Source: Maylandia zebra (taxonomy: Eukaryota; Chordata; Actinopteri; Cichliformes; Cichlidae). From it: a stretch of DNA of 64,000 bases. Location of the stretch: the NCBI RefSeq assembly GCF_041146795.1, contig NC_135170.1, forward strand, positions 24,422,033 to 24,486,032, in the 5' to 3' direction. The position numbers and the translations under genes were made by a program. The notes below the pieces were generated by a model, which saw only the letters and a list, made by a program, of their open reading frames with translations, had not been told where the DNA came from and searched no databases. This document shows positions 21,942 through 32,648 of the stretch, piece after piece (position 1 is the first letter of the stretch; every line of letters starts with the position of its first letter).

Positions 21942-24515
21942 ATACGTACGCAGAAGCAGAGTCATCATATGTCTGACAGTAATACACTGCAGAGTCTCCT
22001 GTCTCTGCTCGCTTGATAATGAACTGGTAATCAATGTTTGATGAGGATTTAGAGTTGAATCTGTCTGAGGAGAATCCTGTTCCAAAGCTGAGTGAGCTGC
22101 TAGAATGACGAAATCTTAGAACATATTGAGGAGCCTCTCCAGGAACTTGTTTATACCATCTAACAGAATTCCCATCATATCTCTCTATGTTACAGTTGAG
22201 AACAACTTCTTGACCTGGAGAAACTGTGTGGACAGCAGGTGTTTGGGTCAACACGATCACTGCATCAACATCTGCCAGGAAACACACACAAAAACATGAA
22301 TGAATAGAATAGAATAGAATAGAATAGAATTCAACTTTATTGTCATTGCACATGCACAGGTACAGGGCAACGAAATGCAGTTTGCATCCATCCAGAAGTG
22401 CTTCAGTGATATAGACATATTACAATATATATTAGCAATAATATAGATATGTAAGTATTAGAGATGGACCGATCCGATATTACGTATCGGTATCGGTCCG
22501 ATACTGACCTAAATTACTGGATCGGATATCGGAGAAAAATAAAAAATGTAATCCGATCCATTAAATATCACGAAAGCACCTCACAAAACTTGCAACACGC
22601 CGTAACTCGCCTCAGAACGTTAGCACGTCGGAGCAGTATGCATCACGTGATAGAGCGGCTGTGGCATGCGGGACCTGTCGGTGGTCTGGATAGCATGTGG
22701 AGCTTCGCTAGCAACCCGGCATTTCATCTCCGACAAAGTTATCCCCGAGAGAAGTAAAGCAAGTGTGTAAGTCCATCTCTGAATGTTTGTAAAGCATTCC
22801 TGCGTTAAGCTTAACAAACGATATATGGAGCGACTGCCTCTTCTTGCTGCTACTTCAATCATGAAACTGCTTAATGATCAGCTGATCGGCTTTTCTGTCG
22901 TGAGTCCGTCTCTCTGGTTTGTTTTTGGCCCACTTTGCACCAGAAAGAGGAAACCAGCGGCTGAACAACAGCAGCACGTTTAAGCTTGATAAGCTGTTGT
23001 TAGAATTTATTTAATATTTCTTTCTACACCAGGATCTCTTTCTACGTAGCTGACGCTGGTAACTCTGCAGGGGCGGATCTAGCAAAGTTTAGCCGGGGGG
23101 GGAGCACAAAGACATACTTTTCTTTCTTATTCTCATTTAAAATGTCTAGCTTTAAATAAATAATTATCTGACACCCAAAGTTTTATTTTGATGTAAAATG
23201 AATAGAAGTCCATTACTGTATATAGTAACTATTAAGTCTAATATATTGTAACGTTCACAAGAACCAGACGGTTGGGGTCTCAGTTTGTCCGTTTATTCGG
23301 CACATAAGCCAGCGGGTTGTTAACTCAGGGGGAAGCGCTCTCGAACTACACCTCTCTTCAGCCTGGCACACACACAGAACAACCAGGTCCCCCCACCCCT
23401 TCCTGTACACCACCCTCACTACTTCCTGCAGCCCAACCAAACATGAATCTTAAAGGAACAACAACAGTGTGCAGAGAAAACCAACATGTCACTGTCCAGT
23501 AACACTTAACCATCGTTACAATATATATCCTAGTAAGCTATAGTACTTTTTCCTTTGGGAAGGTACCATCTGTGCAGTCTGCAATTTTGTTGAAGAAAGA
23601 TGTTGAATCTATTTAATATTTTAATATATTGAAAAATAATTGATTTCTGTGCATTTTTTTTCACACTGCATCAAATTAAGGTTGATTACGTCGATTAAGC
23701 ATCATGAGGTGGAGCGTGAGGGGTTGTTCCCTATTTTTTATTTATTTATTTTTTGTTGTTGCTGGGAGTTGGAACCCTATTGGTTAGGTTGCTTAATATT
23801 TACGCTAAGTACTCTTTAAGATACCAGAATAGGGAGGATGGTGTAGGTTTAAGTTTATTAGATTGATCAGTATTGCTGAACTATGAAATATTTTTTTTTG
23901 CATACAGGTATAACAGAATAGCTTTAGTGTAGTTGTTGTTTTAAACTTGAGTATGAACTTATACGAAATGCAGCAAGATATTTAAAAAAACAGTTTTGTT
24001 GATTAAAAAACACTATATCGGATTCATATCGGTATCGGCAGATATCCAAATTTATGATATAGGTATCGGTATCGGACATAAAAAAGTGGTATCGTGCCAT
24101 CTCTAGTAAGTATATTACAGAAATGGGTCTATTATGGTATGTTATAATGTACACGGTATGAAGTATGTTGTGAAGGTGAGGGTGTGGATAATTTCTACAG
24201 AGGCTATATAAAGTGCTAGTGGTTGTGAGTGGTGGTTCAGTCCATGTTATTATTGTGTGTTTGAGGGTACAGTTGTCCATTGTGGGTGTGTGTATGTTCA
24301 GTCCATGTGTTAACGTGGGTCAGATGTCAGGAGGCAGAGTTCAGGAGTCTGACAGCTGTGGGGAAGAAACTGTTCCGGTACCTGGTGGTCTTAGTAAAGA
24401 AATTTACTAAATTCACTTCTGACAACTTGAAAAGTTTACCTCCAAAAATATACACCCTAAAACAGAAGATCTTACATGTTAGAGCAGTGATGAGAGTGCA
24501 CAGGATCCACAGCAT
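21942..24515 (-). CDS. Immunoglobulin light chain V segment V10, expanded leader intron
   Basis: V exon 21942-22271 and leader exon 24476-24515 (MLWILCTLITALT) are both intact. The mature part has VIVLTQTPAV, the cysteine in VVLNCNIE, tryptophan in VRWYKQVPG, and AVYYCQTYDD. In its duplicate V1 the leader intron is under 80 bp. Here a LINE-like fragment with a nested hAT element has expanded it to about 2.2 kb. Splice sites are kept (donor GTAAGA, acceptor tggcag). The promoter is also separated from its octamer by an LTR. The coding sequence is functional; expression is uncertain. Confidence 0.85.
22459..24105. mobile_element. Non-autonomous hAT element
   Basis: Termini TAGAGATGG...CCATCTCTA with perfect 8-bp target duplications GTAAGTAT (22451-22458, 24106-24113). 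Subterminal regions are rich in TATCGG motifs. No transposase frame is seen. It is nested in the retroposon and itself hosts a smaller insertion. Confidence 0.9.
23247..23520 (-). mobile_element. Small LTR-like insertion in the hAT element (fossil)
   Basis: Begins TGTAACG and ends CGTTACA, flanked by ATAT on both sides (in an AT-rich target, so weak). The 274-bp length fits a short solo LTR. Family unknown. Confidence 0.4.
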
Positions 24516-24637
24516 GCTGTCAGTGTGAGGTGTAAATGATCTTTACTGTTCAGCTGAGATGTGAGTGGGATTGTAGTGAGAAGTGAAGCGATACTGACAC
24601 TTAAAGACACAGAGGAGAGGCAAACCAAAGGAGGAGG

Positions 24638-25173
24638 TGTCAGGGCTCTGTGTGCGGGCAGGCGGAGAGGAGGATCCAAACGCAGGACTCAGACACTAAC
24701 TTGAAACTCAAAAACCTCAGCTTTATTGCTGGTACGAAAACAAAACATGAAGTGAACATGGAATATGGAGAACCGAAACACACAGGCATAATCTGATGGT
24801 ACGACACGACACTGACACAGAGAAACACAGGGCTTAAATACACAGACGGCAGTAATCAAGGGATGAGAGACAGGAGGGGAACACACCTGGGAGAAATCAC
24901 AGCTGACGAGACAGGGGAAACGTAAACTGAGCACACTCACATATGACACAGACCTTCACAATAAAACAGGAAACTCAGACACAGACATTGAACTAAACAG
25001 ACAGATTCACAAACAGACGGGGTGACACCATAGACAGACAGATACAGACGCAGGCTCAGAGGCAGACCGAATATAACACGTAGAACTCAAACAATAATAA
25101 TAATCATGATAATAAATTGGAAAATGATAATAATAAACTTAAAGCGCTGGGTCACCGACCCAGGACCATGACA
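24638..25173 (-). mobile_element. Solo LTR in the V10 promoter (fossil)
   Basis: TGTCAGG...ATGACA ends with a 5-bp target duplication GGAGG (24633-24637, 25174-25178). The V1 promoter at about 7280 reads straight through this point. No internal genes are present. Related sequence lies at 9190-9610, and in reverse at 57518-58010. Confidence 0.88.
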
Positions 25174-25225
25174 GGAGGAGATTCAACACAATGATTTTCA
25201 TTCATAGAATAAAAAATCATTTATA

Positions 25226-25233
25226 ATGCAAAT
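25226..25233 (-). promoter_or_regulatory. Displaced octamer of V10
   Basis: A perfect ATGCAAAT corresponding to 7353-7360 of V1. Here it lies about 711 bp from the start codon instead of 170, because of the LTR. Confidence 0.6.
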
Positions 25234-25843
25234 AACATCAATTAAATGTTTCTGGCTCATGTTCAACTGACACACTTATGGCTGTCATGACATATTGCTC
25301 ACGAAAATATTGTTGTAAAGGGAATAAATATTATATAACTGATTATTGACAGTTTTAGGTGTTAACACCAATCTCTTTCTAGCTGAAATGTGAGCAGGAC
25401 TTATGTGAAAAGAATAAACAGTAACGTTTATAAGAACATGAGGTAGAACAAGTCTCAACAAATTCAGAACAGTTGTAGTTTAAATGCAAATGCCCTTATC
25501 CTCACACATCACACGTTTTCTTCTCGTCTTATATTTATTTCTGCCTGATGTATAGTCATCACTATTTAAGAGCTGAGACTGGTGTTTACTAAATTTCTAT
25601 TACTTATAGATAACTTTTAGTTATATACAGTATTAGTCCACTTCTGACATGTTTTGGCTGAATAATATCTCTATATTCCTCTGCTTGATTTATTCATATT
25701 TTCAATGATGAATATTAAAATTAATTTAAAAAACAAAACAAATAACACAGTATTTGAAGGTGGTGGGGTTTCAGTGTGTTTCTCGGATGTGTCTTTTTTT
25801 CAGCATGTGAAAGAGCATCAAAAAGCAGAAGTATCTGTGAGGA

Positions 25844-25871
25844 GGTTTTTGTCACAGTGTGAATCACTGTG
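25844..25871 (-). other. 12-RSS of V11
   Basis: Heptamer CACAGTG (25865-25871), spacer 12, nonamer ACAAAAACC (25844-25852). Confidence 0.9.
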
Positions 25872-26332
25872 ATACCCCACTGCTAGCAGAGCCGTCCCAT
25901 GTCTGACAGTAATAGACTGCAGAGTCTCCCTCCTCCACATTCTTGATGATCAAACGATAATCTGTTGTTGACTGATGAGTGGATGTGAATTTAGGAGCAG
26001 AGAACCCAGAGCCATATTCTGGAGAACCCCAGCTATGATGCATCCTCAGCACGTACTGAGGACTTCCTCCTGGAATCTGTTTATACCAGGCAGCAACATT
26101 AGTAACAGTCCCCAGGTTACAGTCCATGGTGGCTGTCTCTCCTTTCCTCACTGATAAAACAGGAGGTTTCTGTGTCAGCACCGTCACACCGCTCACACCT
26201 GCAAACAACAAAAAGACATGGAGTTAAGACAAACACACTGACATTTAACTCTAACATGAAGTCTTTTCTTCAGTATATTCAAGACACTTTACATGTTAGA
26301 GTAGTGATGAGAGCACAGAGAGTCACCAGCAT
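25872..26332 (-). CDS. Immunoglobulin light chain V segment V11
   Basis: Leader exon 26293-26332 (MLVTLCALITTLT, donor GTAAAG) and V exon 25872-26198. Family 2: VSGVTVLTQKPPV, cysteine in TMDCNLG, tryptophan in AAWYKQIPGG, GSGFSAPKF, and AVYYCQTWDGS. Intact frame and splice sites. It is the full-length counterpart of V2 pseudogene. Confidence 0.9.
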
Positions 26333-26339
26333 GTTGTCA

Positions 26340-27640
26340 GTGTGGGCTAAGAACTGAGTGGAGAGATGATGGTGGAAGAGCTATTTAATACAACTAACAG
26401 GAGGAGGAGCATTTGATTTTTTTACTTTCTCTTGTCTGTGCTATTAATATTATTATTATTGGTGTTGGTAATGCCTTGTGCATTTACCCTGTGGCAACAT
26501 CATCATCTTCCATTCTTTTTAATAAATTTGTTTGTTTGTTTTGTATTTTGGAATGGTGACTTTCTCCATATCCTAAATGTGGCAGGATTTTGGTTTGTTA
26601 TATTTTATACTTTAACTTGTATTTTGTTTAAAAAATTACAATTAGATTTACATTTTCTGAAGCAACATGAAGTTTAGAATTTCAACTTCAACTCTGTATT
26701 TTATTCTCTGACACGCCTGGCTTTGCACAAATCATCTAATTAAGTAACTAAATGTCTGTAAATGAGAATGGCCTGTTTATAAATGTGATGTATAAAAACA
26801 GTTTATCATGATTTTTGAAACCAGTTTCCAGCTTGAAATTCCCACATTGTGATAAACCATTAAGATGCAGCAGTTAAAAGAAACTGTAGGATAAAATTAA
26901 TATAATTATGTCAAAACTTTCAAAAATAACAAATAAAAAGCAGAAAACTTTCAATCCCTAATGGTGGCACATTTTCCTGCTCTTTGTTTTCCTAGTGTTG
27001 GTTTCTTTGTTCCTGGCCACTCTTTGTTTTGTATTTTGTTTGAGTGCAGCATTTTCAGTCTCCTGTGCCCTGCATTTGGGTCCAATACCTGCCTGCCACA
27101 CAGCGGTTACATTACAGTATGAGAGCTGGAGGAGATGCTCTTCTTAGATTAGCTGAAACTTTATCCCTCAGATGGGTTCCTCCAGGAAATTCAATTCTTG
27201 TAAGTTACCTTGTCACGAACAATCAGTTTGATCAAAATTAAAACTTGCTAAATAAAAACTAATAGATACATTTAAAAAGAGAGAACATTTCTGATTGATC
27301 ATATTTAAATTTGATTATTTTTAATTATATTCCAAAGAGCCTTTAACAAGTGCAAAATTTCAGCTTCAGCACTGTGTAGGCGTGCTCTCTGTATTTCAGA
27401 ATTTTGGAGACACATTTTTTGTCTGACTTTTTTCTGTGAAAACATTTGGTGACATGCTACCACAGCCAGAAGCTCTCCATGTTTGATTTTTTTTTTTTTT
27501 AAATAAAAAAAAAATAAGTACCGACTTTATTTAGACTTTCTTGACAATACATAAAGTTTTGTTTGACCAAAATAAAACAGTTTCTGAATAAACAAATGAC
27601 AGCAACTGAAACATTTTCAGTAAGCAGTTCATATTGTACG
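26340..27640. other. Intergenic, SD1 copy b flank
   Basis: AT-rich non-coding DNA homologous to 8199-8880 and 9615-9700. No gene is seen. Confidence 0.55.
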
Positions 27641-27654
27641 ATCAGTTTATTTGA

Positions 27655-27745
27655 CAGAGAACTGATAACGTGAGATTATGAATGAGACACTAAGACCTGC
27701 AGGTGCATGCTGGGCAGGAAGAGAGGGAGAAGTTTAAAGGTGATG
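27655..27745 (-). promoter_or_regulatory. Orphan 3' block joined to J-C intron sequence
   Basis: GACCTGCAGGTGCA (27694-27707) belongs 3' of a C exon. About 40 bp on, the text changes to 'gtaattttctttc', which in other clusters lies inside the J-C intron. The C exon and its 3' UTR are missing between them. Confidence 0.6.
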
Positions 27746-27841
27746 AGTAATTTTCTTTCTTTTAAAAAAAAAATGTTAGGCCAGTTTCTTATTACTTTTA
27801 AAGTTTTAAAGTTTACTTTTAACTTTAGTAACACTGTTAAC

Positions 27842-28161
27842 CAGTGGTCCCCAACCTTTTCTGAGCCACGGACCGGTTTATGCCCGACAATATTTTCACG
27901 GACCGGCCTTTAAGGTGTCGTGGATAAATACAACAAAATAAAACTAGTACCAGTACCGAAAAAAAGAAGATTTATTCATAACACACGTGAAAAGACCCAG
28001 GAAAACCGAGTAAACTATAAAAACGATAACAAAATAACGCTGAAAACCGATAAAAACCCTGAAAACCATACATTTCACACCTGAGCCTCAACTCTCGCGG
28101 CCCGGTACCAAACGACTTACGGACCAGTACCGGTCCGAGGCCCGGGGGTTGGGGACCGCTG
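27842..28161. mobile_element. hAT MITE
   Basis: 320 bp with termini CAGTGGTCCCCAACC and GGTTGGGGACCGCTG and perfect 8-bp duplications CTGTTAAC (27834-27841, 28162-28169). The interior is non-coding. Confidence 0.93.
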
Positions 28162-28429
28162 CTGTTAACTACTATTGAAGAAATATAAAACAGGCCTACC
28201 TATCTTATTTTAATTTATGCCAACCTCAACACAAATTAAAATATTATGAAAACAATAAGAGCGATCAACAACATATTTCACATCATTTTAGTGAACAACA
28301 TTTATATAAAAATATACACATTTGGTTTAACACCTTTTCGCACAATTTTAATATAACGGATTCATGTCTCCTGTACATACGACAACTTGAAACTATTTTA
28401 GATTGTGCAGATTTTCAGGTCATCAGGTC

Positions 28430-29200
28430 AGATGATTACCTGGGCCATTGTAGAAACTTTATCTTCCTTCTCTGAAACCAGTTGTGAGTTTCCTTGGCTG
28501 CATTTAGTATAATTGTCTTGCTGAAATGTCCACGCTCTTCATCTTCAATGTCCTGACAGATGGCAGCATATTTTTTTATCAAGATTGCCTCTGTGCATTT
28601 TCCACTCATCCTTCCTTCAGTTATATGACATATGCCAGAGCTGTATGCTGAAAAACAGCACCACACCACCTCCACCTCCAATCTTCACTGTGTTGGAGGT
28701 GATTTGCAGTGGCTTTTGGCTTCCAAGCATGGTGTCTATTGTGCCATCCGAAGTATTACATTTTATGAAAATTTGTATCTCATCTGACAAGACTGTATAT
28801 CTCCCAGTATGGTGATCTCTCAGGCATGTCTAAATGTTGTTCAGCAAACTTTAAATGCACTTCAACATGATTTTTCTTCAGCAGTGAATTTTTGCATACA
28901 GGCTATAGTTTGAAAAATTGAGTCCATTACTGATTGTTTTCTTTTCTTTCTGTAGCTCTCTACAGATGGTCCTTGGATTCTTTTCACTCTGTCTGAACTC
29001 TTTCAGGGACCACCTGGTTGTCACCGGTTATGGCGAAATGATTGTCTTTCCACTTCCAGATTATGACCCCAACTGTGCCAATGCTGTCAGTATGTTTCGC
29101 AACAATAAGGTTGCAAGCATTGTGAGAGAGCTCAGTGGTTTTACCATCATGAGATGTTTCTTGTTTCACAGCTTGGTAAATTAGACACCTTTTTCTAGAC
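28430..29200 (-). pseudogene. Decayed Tc1/mariner transposase
   Basis: Minus-strand pieces match Tc1 order. The N-terminal helix-turn-helix region has KTTELSHNACNLIVAKHTD and GVIIWKWKD (28984-29169). Further on come the region before the catalytic core and VVWCCFSAYSSG, then a HFSKT...KIKFLQWPR stretch equivalent to the NDPKHT...WPSQSPD region. Stops and frame changes interrupt it and the catalytic aspartates are not conserved. No terminal repeats were found. Confidence 0.75.
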
Positions 29201-29515
29201 CGTCAGTTGGGAATGCACAAAGTGGCAGGATTACGTTCAAATTACTCATAGATATGACTTTCCATGCATTTTTTGCACCTCATTTTCTTCATATGTTCAA
29301 AACTTTCCCCCTGTTTCATTTCTCCTTGTTACACATAATTAACAGAGGGTATAAATACAAGTGACCCCCCACCCCCCCCCCCGCCACAAAATAAATAAAT
29401 AAATAATAGCAATAAATAAAATTAAATCAATAAATAAAAATGAATATAAAATAACAACAACAAAACATATAACCATATGAAAACATGAATCATCAGAAAA
29501 TCTTTTTCAGTTAAA
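29201..29515. other. Low-complexity flank
   Basis: Contains a C-rich run near 29366 and (AAAT)n-like tracts. No gene is seen. Confidence 0.5.
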
Positions 29516-29520
29516 AGTAC

Positions 29521-29587
29521 TTGTTACAGTCAGCTTGGTACCGAATACCACAGTGACTCAGTTTGTATACATGGCTTTACAAAACGG
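29521..29587 (-). pseudogene. Defective J segment without a C
   Basis: The J core (CAGCTTGGTACCGAATAC on the plus strand) lacks six bases, removing part of FGQG. The donor GTAAG is lost. The heptamer (29549-29555) and 23-bp spacer persist, but the nonamer is CCGTTTTGT. No C exon lies between here and the orphan 3' block at 27694. Confidence 0.85.
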
Positions 29588-29839
29588 CACCAATAAGGCA
29601 TGAGGAATTGCAACATCCTCTTCAGGCCAAATTTCACTGCCAACATCTCATTTCCTTAATTGATATTTCAAAACACTGCTTACGTGTTTCAAACAATTTC
29701 TGTCTCTTTAGACATTTAGTTTCTCCTCTGTGTCATTAGTTGCTTTCCTGAAGATTTTATGGTTTTGCCTGATTAATACTAGGAATACATAAGCACTGCA
29801 GTGTATCTCATTCAGATTTTTGTCAGTCTGAATCACTGT

Positions 29840-30010
29840 GATACAACTTCACTAGAATAGGAGTAGTACAAAGAGTCGACAGTTCTGTCCCGTCAGTAAT
29901 GAAATAGTATTAGCTGTTCTAGGATTTAAAGCTCTGAATCTGTCTGAGCAAAATCCAGTGGCAAAGATGGTAAGATTACTGAATGGTAAGTTAATAAACT
30001 AAGTAACTGC
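29840..30010 (-). pseudogene. V relic next to the defective J
   Basis: An RSS-like end (plus 'tttttgtcagtctgaatcactgtgatac') is followed by a decayed V with an FR3-like 'gaatctgtctgagcaaaatcc'. No open frame. Confidence 0.6.
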
Positions 30011-30085
30011 TGCAGGAATTTTTATGTTAAAATATATGTTTTTTTCCTTTATTCTGAGTGCTTTCAAAGTGTACTGTGAAAAATA

Positions 30086-30385
30086 CACTGAACAAAAATA
30101 TAAACGCAACACCTTTGTTACTGCTCCCATTCCCCATGGGATGGACGTAGAGACCTAAAATTCATTCCAGATACACAATATAACCATCCCTCCCAAACAG
30201 TGGTCACAAATCAGTCCAAATGTGTGGTAGTGGGCACATCTGCTATATTGAGATAATCCATCCCACCTCACAGGTGTGCCACATCAGGATGCTGATCTGA
30301 CATCATGAGTAGTGCACAGGTGTACCTCAGACTGCCCACAACAAAAGGCCACCCTGGAATGTGCAGTTTATATTTTTGTTCAGTG
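30086..30385. mobile_element. Tc1/mariner MITE
   Basis: 300 bp with inverted ends CACTGAACAAAAATATAAAC and its complement, flanked by TA on both sides (30084-30085, 30386-30387). Non-coding interior. Confidence 0.92.
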
Positions 30386-30706
30386 TAGTAGGCACAAACT
30401 GAAATCCTGGATTTCATGGCAGTGATGTTCATGATATGATATTTAGAAGTTTGTTGATGTCGTCAGTATGAGTATTTGCATGCATGTAGCTCTATGAAAA
30501 GTAAATATACCCTAAGGTGAAAGAGTAAATAGGATTTACTGAGTACTATTACTTTTACTGCAGATGGAATGCAACAGTTATCGCTATAAAGCTTACTGAA
30601 ATTATCGTCTATTCAAAACTTGATTAAGGACGAAAACGTGCGTGTAAAAGAGTTGTGAGTGTACAGTGTGTGAAAGAGTCCCCAAAAGCAGAAGTATCAG
30701 TGAGAA

Positions 30707-30734
30707 CGTTTTTGTCACAGTGTAAATCACTGTG
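30707..30734 (-). other. 12-RSS of V12
   Basis: Heptamer CACAGTG (30728-30734), 12-bp spacer, nonamer ACAAAAACG (30707-30715, one change from consensus). Confidence 0.85.
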
Positions 30735-31184
30735 ATACGAACTCATCAACAGAGCTGTCCCATGTCTGACAGTGATAGACTGCAGAGTCTCCCTCCTCCA
30801 CATTGTTGATGATCAAAGGATAATCTGTTGTTGACTGATGAGTGGATGTGAATTTTGGAGCAGAGAACCCAGAGCCATAGCTTGGAGAACTCCAGGTATG
30901 ATACATCCTCAGCACATACTGAGGAACTCCTCCTGGAATCTGTTTATACCAGCGCGCCTCACTATTAGTAACAGTCCCCAGGTTACAGTCCATGGTGGCT
31001 GTCTCTCCTTTGCTCACTGATAACACAGGTTTCTCTGTCAGCACCGTCACACCACTCACACCTGCAAATGATAAGAAGAGAAACCCACTGAAATATCAAT
31101 CCAACAAATAACAACTAATCTGAAGTATAAATGAGGATCTATACATGTCAGAGCAGTGATGAGAGCACAGAGAGTCACCAGCAT
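30735..31184 (-). CDS. Immunoglobulin light chain V segment V12
   Basis: Leader exon 31145-31184 (MLVTLCALITALT, donor GTATAG) and V exon 30735-31061. Family 2, with one proline codon missing in FR1 (TEKPVLSV), cysteine in TMDCNLG, ARWYKQIPGG, GSGFSAPKF, and AVYHCQTWDSS. The usual YYC is YHC, which is tolerated in some V domains. The frame is open. It has no working J in its own cluster and would have to use a distant one. Confidence 0.85.
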
Positions 31185-31569
31185 GTTGTCACCGTGTGCT
31201 GAGAATGGACTTGTAACTTGGAAAGAAATTTCACTGCCTCTGTGGGATGATTAGAGGAGGTGTGAACCATTAAATATGTCACTGAAACTGAGAGACTGAC
31301 AGAAGGAGGAGCTTTGTGTAAAACTGCATACTTTGTGATATTGTCTTGAGTGGAGGCTAACTTATTTTTTTATTTTGAATTTGGGTGTTACTGATGTCTC
31401 CCTTCCCCTAAATATTACATTAAACTGTAGGTTTAATTGTAATATTTATCATAATTGTAAAGTGTCTGTCTATCTATCTATCAGTAACAGCAGAAATTAA
31501 ACTGAATAATTACAAAAACGGGAGTTTATCCAGTACACACTGCAAACTTATACACAGTCAGCAAGTGGA

Positions 31570-31789
31570 CCTAAGGCTGCTTAGTAAAGAGGTCTTTGAC
31601 ACAAAGTAAAGCGCTGTGGTACAGGTCTTTTAATATGCTTCCCCTTGTTCTTAAAAAAAAAGCAAGTAAGCCATTTTTTATTTGAGAAAAATCTGAAAAA
31701 TCTGTTGGAGGGTTTTGACTGTGAAAGATATTATTGCAACCTGATGAACACCTCCTGGAAATATGAGTGACCACTAATACTAACAGTAT
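31570..31789 (-). pseudogene. Very decayed V relic at the transposon edge
   Basis: The plus strand reads 'gtctttgacacaaagtaaagcgctgtggtacaggtctttta', which parallels the RSS-V junction of the relic at 19150. No frame. The transposon at 31796 begins just beyond it. Confidence 0.35.
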
Positions 31790-31818
31790 CTCTAGTACGG
31801 TGTACATTTTAGGACATC

Positions 31819-32268
31819 GTCAGGTATCGGACAAAAAATTGTCAGGTGTCAGTTGTCAAAAAAAAAATTGTCAGGTGTCAGTTGTCAAAAAAAAAATTGT
31901 CAGGTATCAGAAAAACAATTGTCAGGTGTCAGTTGTGAAAAAAAAAATTGTCAGGTATCAGAAAAAAAATTGTCAGGTGTCAGAAAAAAAGTTGTCAGGT
32001 GTCAGAAAAAAAATTGTCAGGTGTCAGTTGTCAAAAAAAAAAAAGTCAGGTATCAGAAAAAAAATTGTCAGGTGTCAGAAAAAAAGTTGTCAGGTGTCAG
32101 AAAAAAAATTGTCAGGTGTCAGTTGTCCAAAAAAAAAAAAGTCAGGTATCAGAAAAAAAATTGTCAGGTGTCAGAAAAAAAGTTGTCAGGTGTCAGAAAA
32201 AAAGTTGTCAGGTGTCAGACAAAAAAGTTGTCAGGTGTCAGAAAAAAAATTGTCAGGTATCAGAACAC
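31819..32268 (+). repeat. Satellite array, left arm
   Basis: About 19 copies of a TCAGGTGTCAG or TCAGGTATCAG core separated by A-tracts and TTG/GTTG (unit about 20-24 bp, some units carrying an extra GTTGTC). Long frames reading KKLSGVRKKIV and the like arise from the repeat and are not treated as genes. Confidence 0.92.
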
Positions 32269-32424
32269 AAGGTACCAGAGAGAAAATCTTCCTGCAGGTG
32301 GCGCTGTTGTCATGTCCCACCCGAATTGATTTCCAAATACGTCATCAACGTGTGACCGTGGGAGAGCGTAAGGTCATTGACCTCACCGGAGTTTTACCGT
32401 GGTTCAGGCTCCTAACGACACAAG

Positions 32425-32645
32425 GTAAGTTTAACTTTTTCTCCCTTTTGTTCATATTTTTGCCACAGTTGTGTTATATTAAGTTGCAGTTATGTTGTGA
32501 AAGTTACATATCAGAGACGGAAAGCCAGTTTTGTACGAAACCAAATCAGTACTATTTTTGTCTGGCTAATTCATTCTAGCTAGCGACAGTGGTGAAACGT
32601 GATTCAAATTTAAACTGTTCAGTAATTGTTTTGTATACATTTCAG
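32425..32645 (+). other. 5' UTR intron within the arm
   Basis: A donor at CACAAG|GTAAGT (32424/32425) and an acceptor TTTCAG at 32640-32645 define an intron just before the ATG exon. The mirrored intron is present in the right arm. It indicates that the array-proximal part of each arm is the promoter. Confidence 0.6.
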
Positions 32646-32648
32646 CAA

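Larger units (their letters stand above)
22305..24426 (-). mobile_element. LINE/retroposon fragment hosting a hAT element
   Basis: Starts with a (TAGAA)n tail and 'caactttattgtcattgcac', the reversed 3' end of a common fish non-LTR element. It resumes after the hAT copy with 'gaggcagagttcaggagtctgacagctg' and ends near 24426. The V1 intron gives the empty site. I place it in the Rex/CR1-like group with limited certainty. Confidence 0.65.
20963..27720. repeat. Segmental duplication SD1, copy b
   Basis: Partner of 5021-9730. It holds V10 and V11 and has gained the nested insertion in the V10 leader intron and the LTR at 24638. Confidence 0.8.

Noticed and set aside
29360-29470. CRISPR-like or satellite array
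   Set aside because: Simple AAAT and C runs only; no spaced repeats. CRISPR is not expected in a vertebrate locus.
31570-31789. Transposon inserted into a functional V
   Set aside because: The flank is at best a very decayed V relic, and the right flank shows no matching V half.
31767-32579. Long open frames across the satellite array (left arm, and 42209-43141 in the right)
   Set aside because: The frames stay open in several phases because the repeat unit contains no stop, and all read as KKLSGVRKK-like repeats. They are better explained as by-products of the array, although a transcript through the promoter side is possible.
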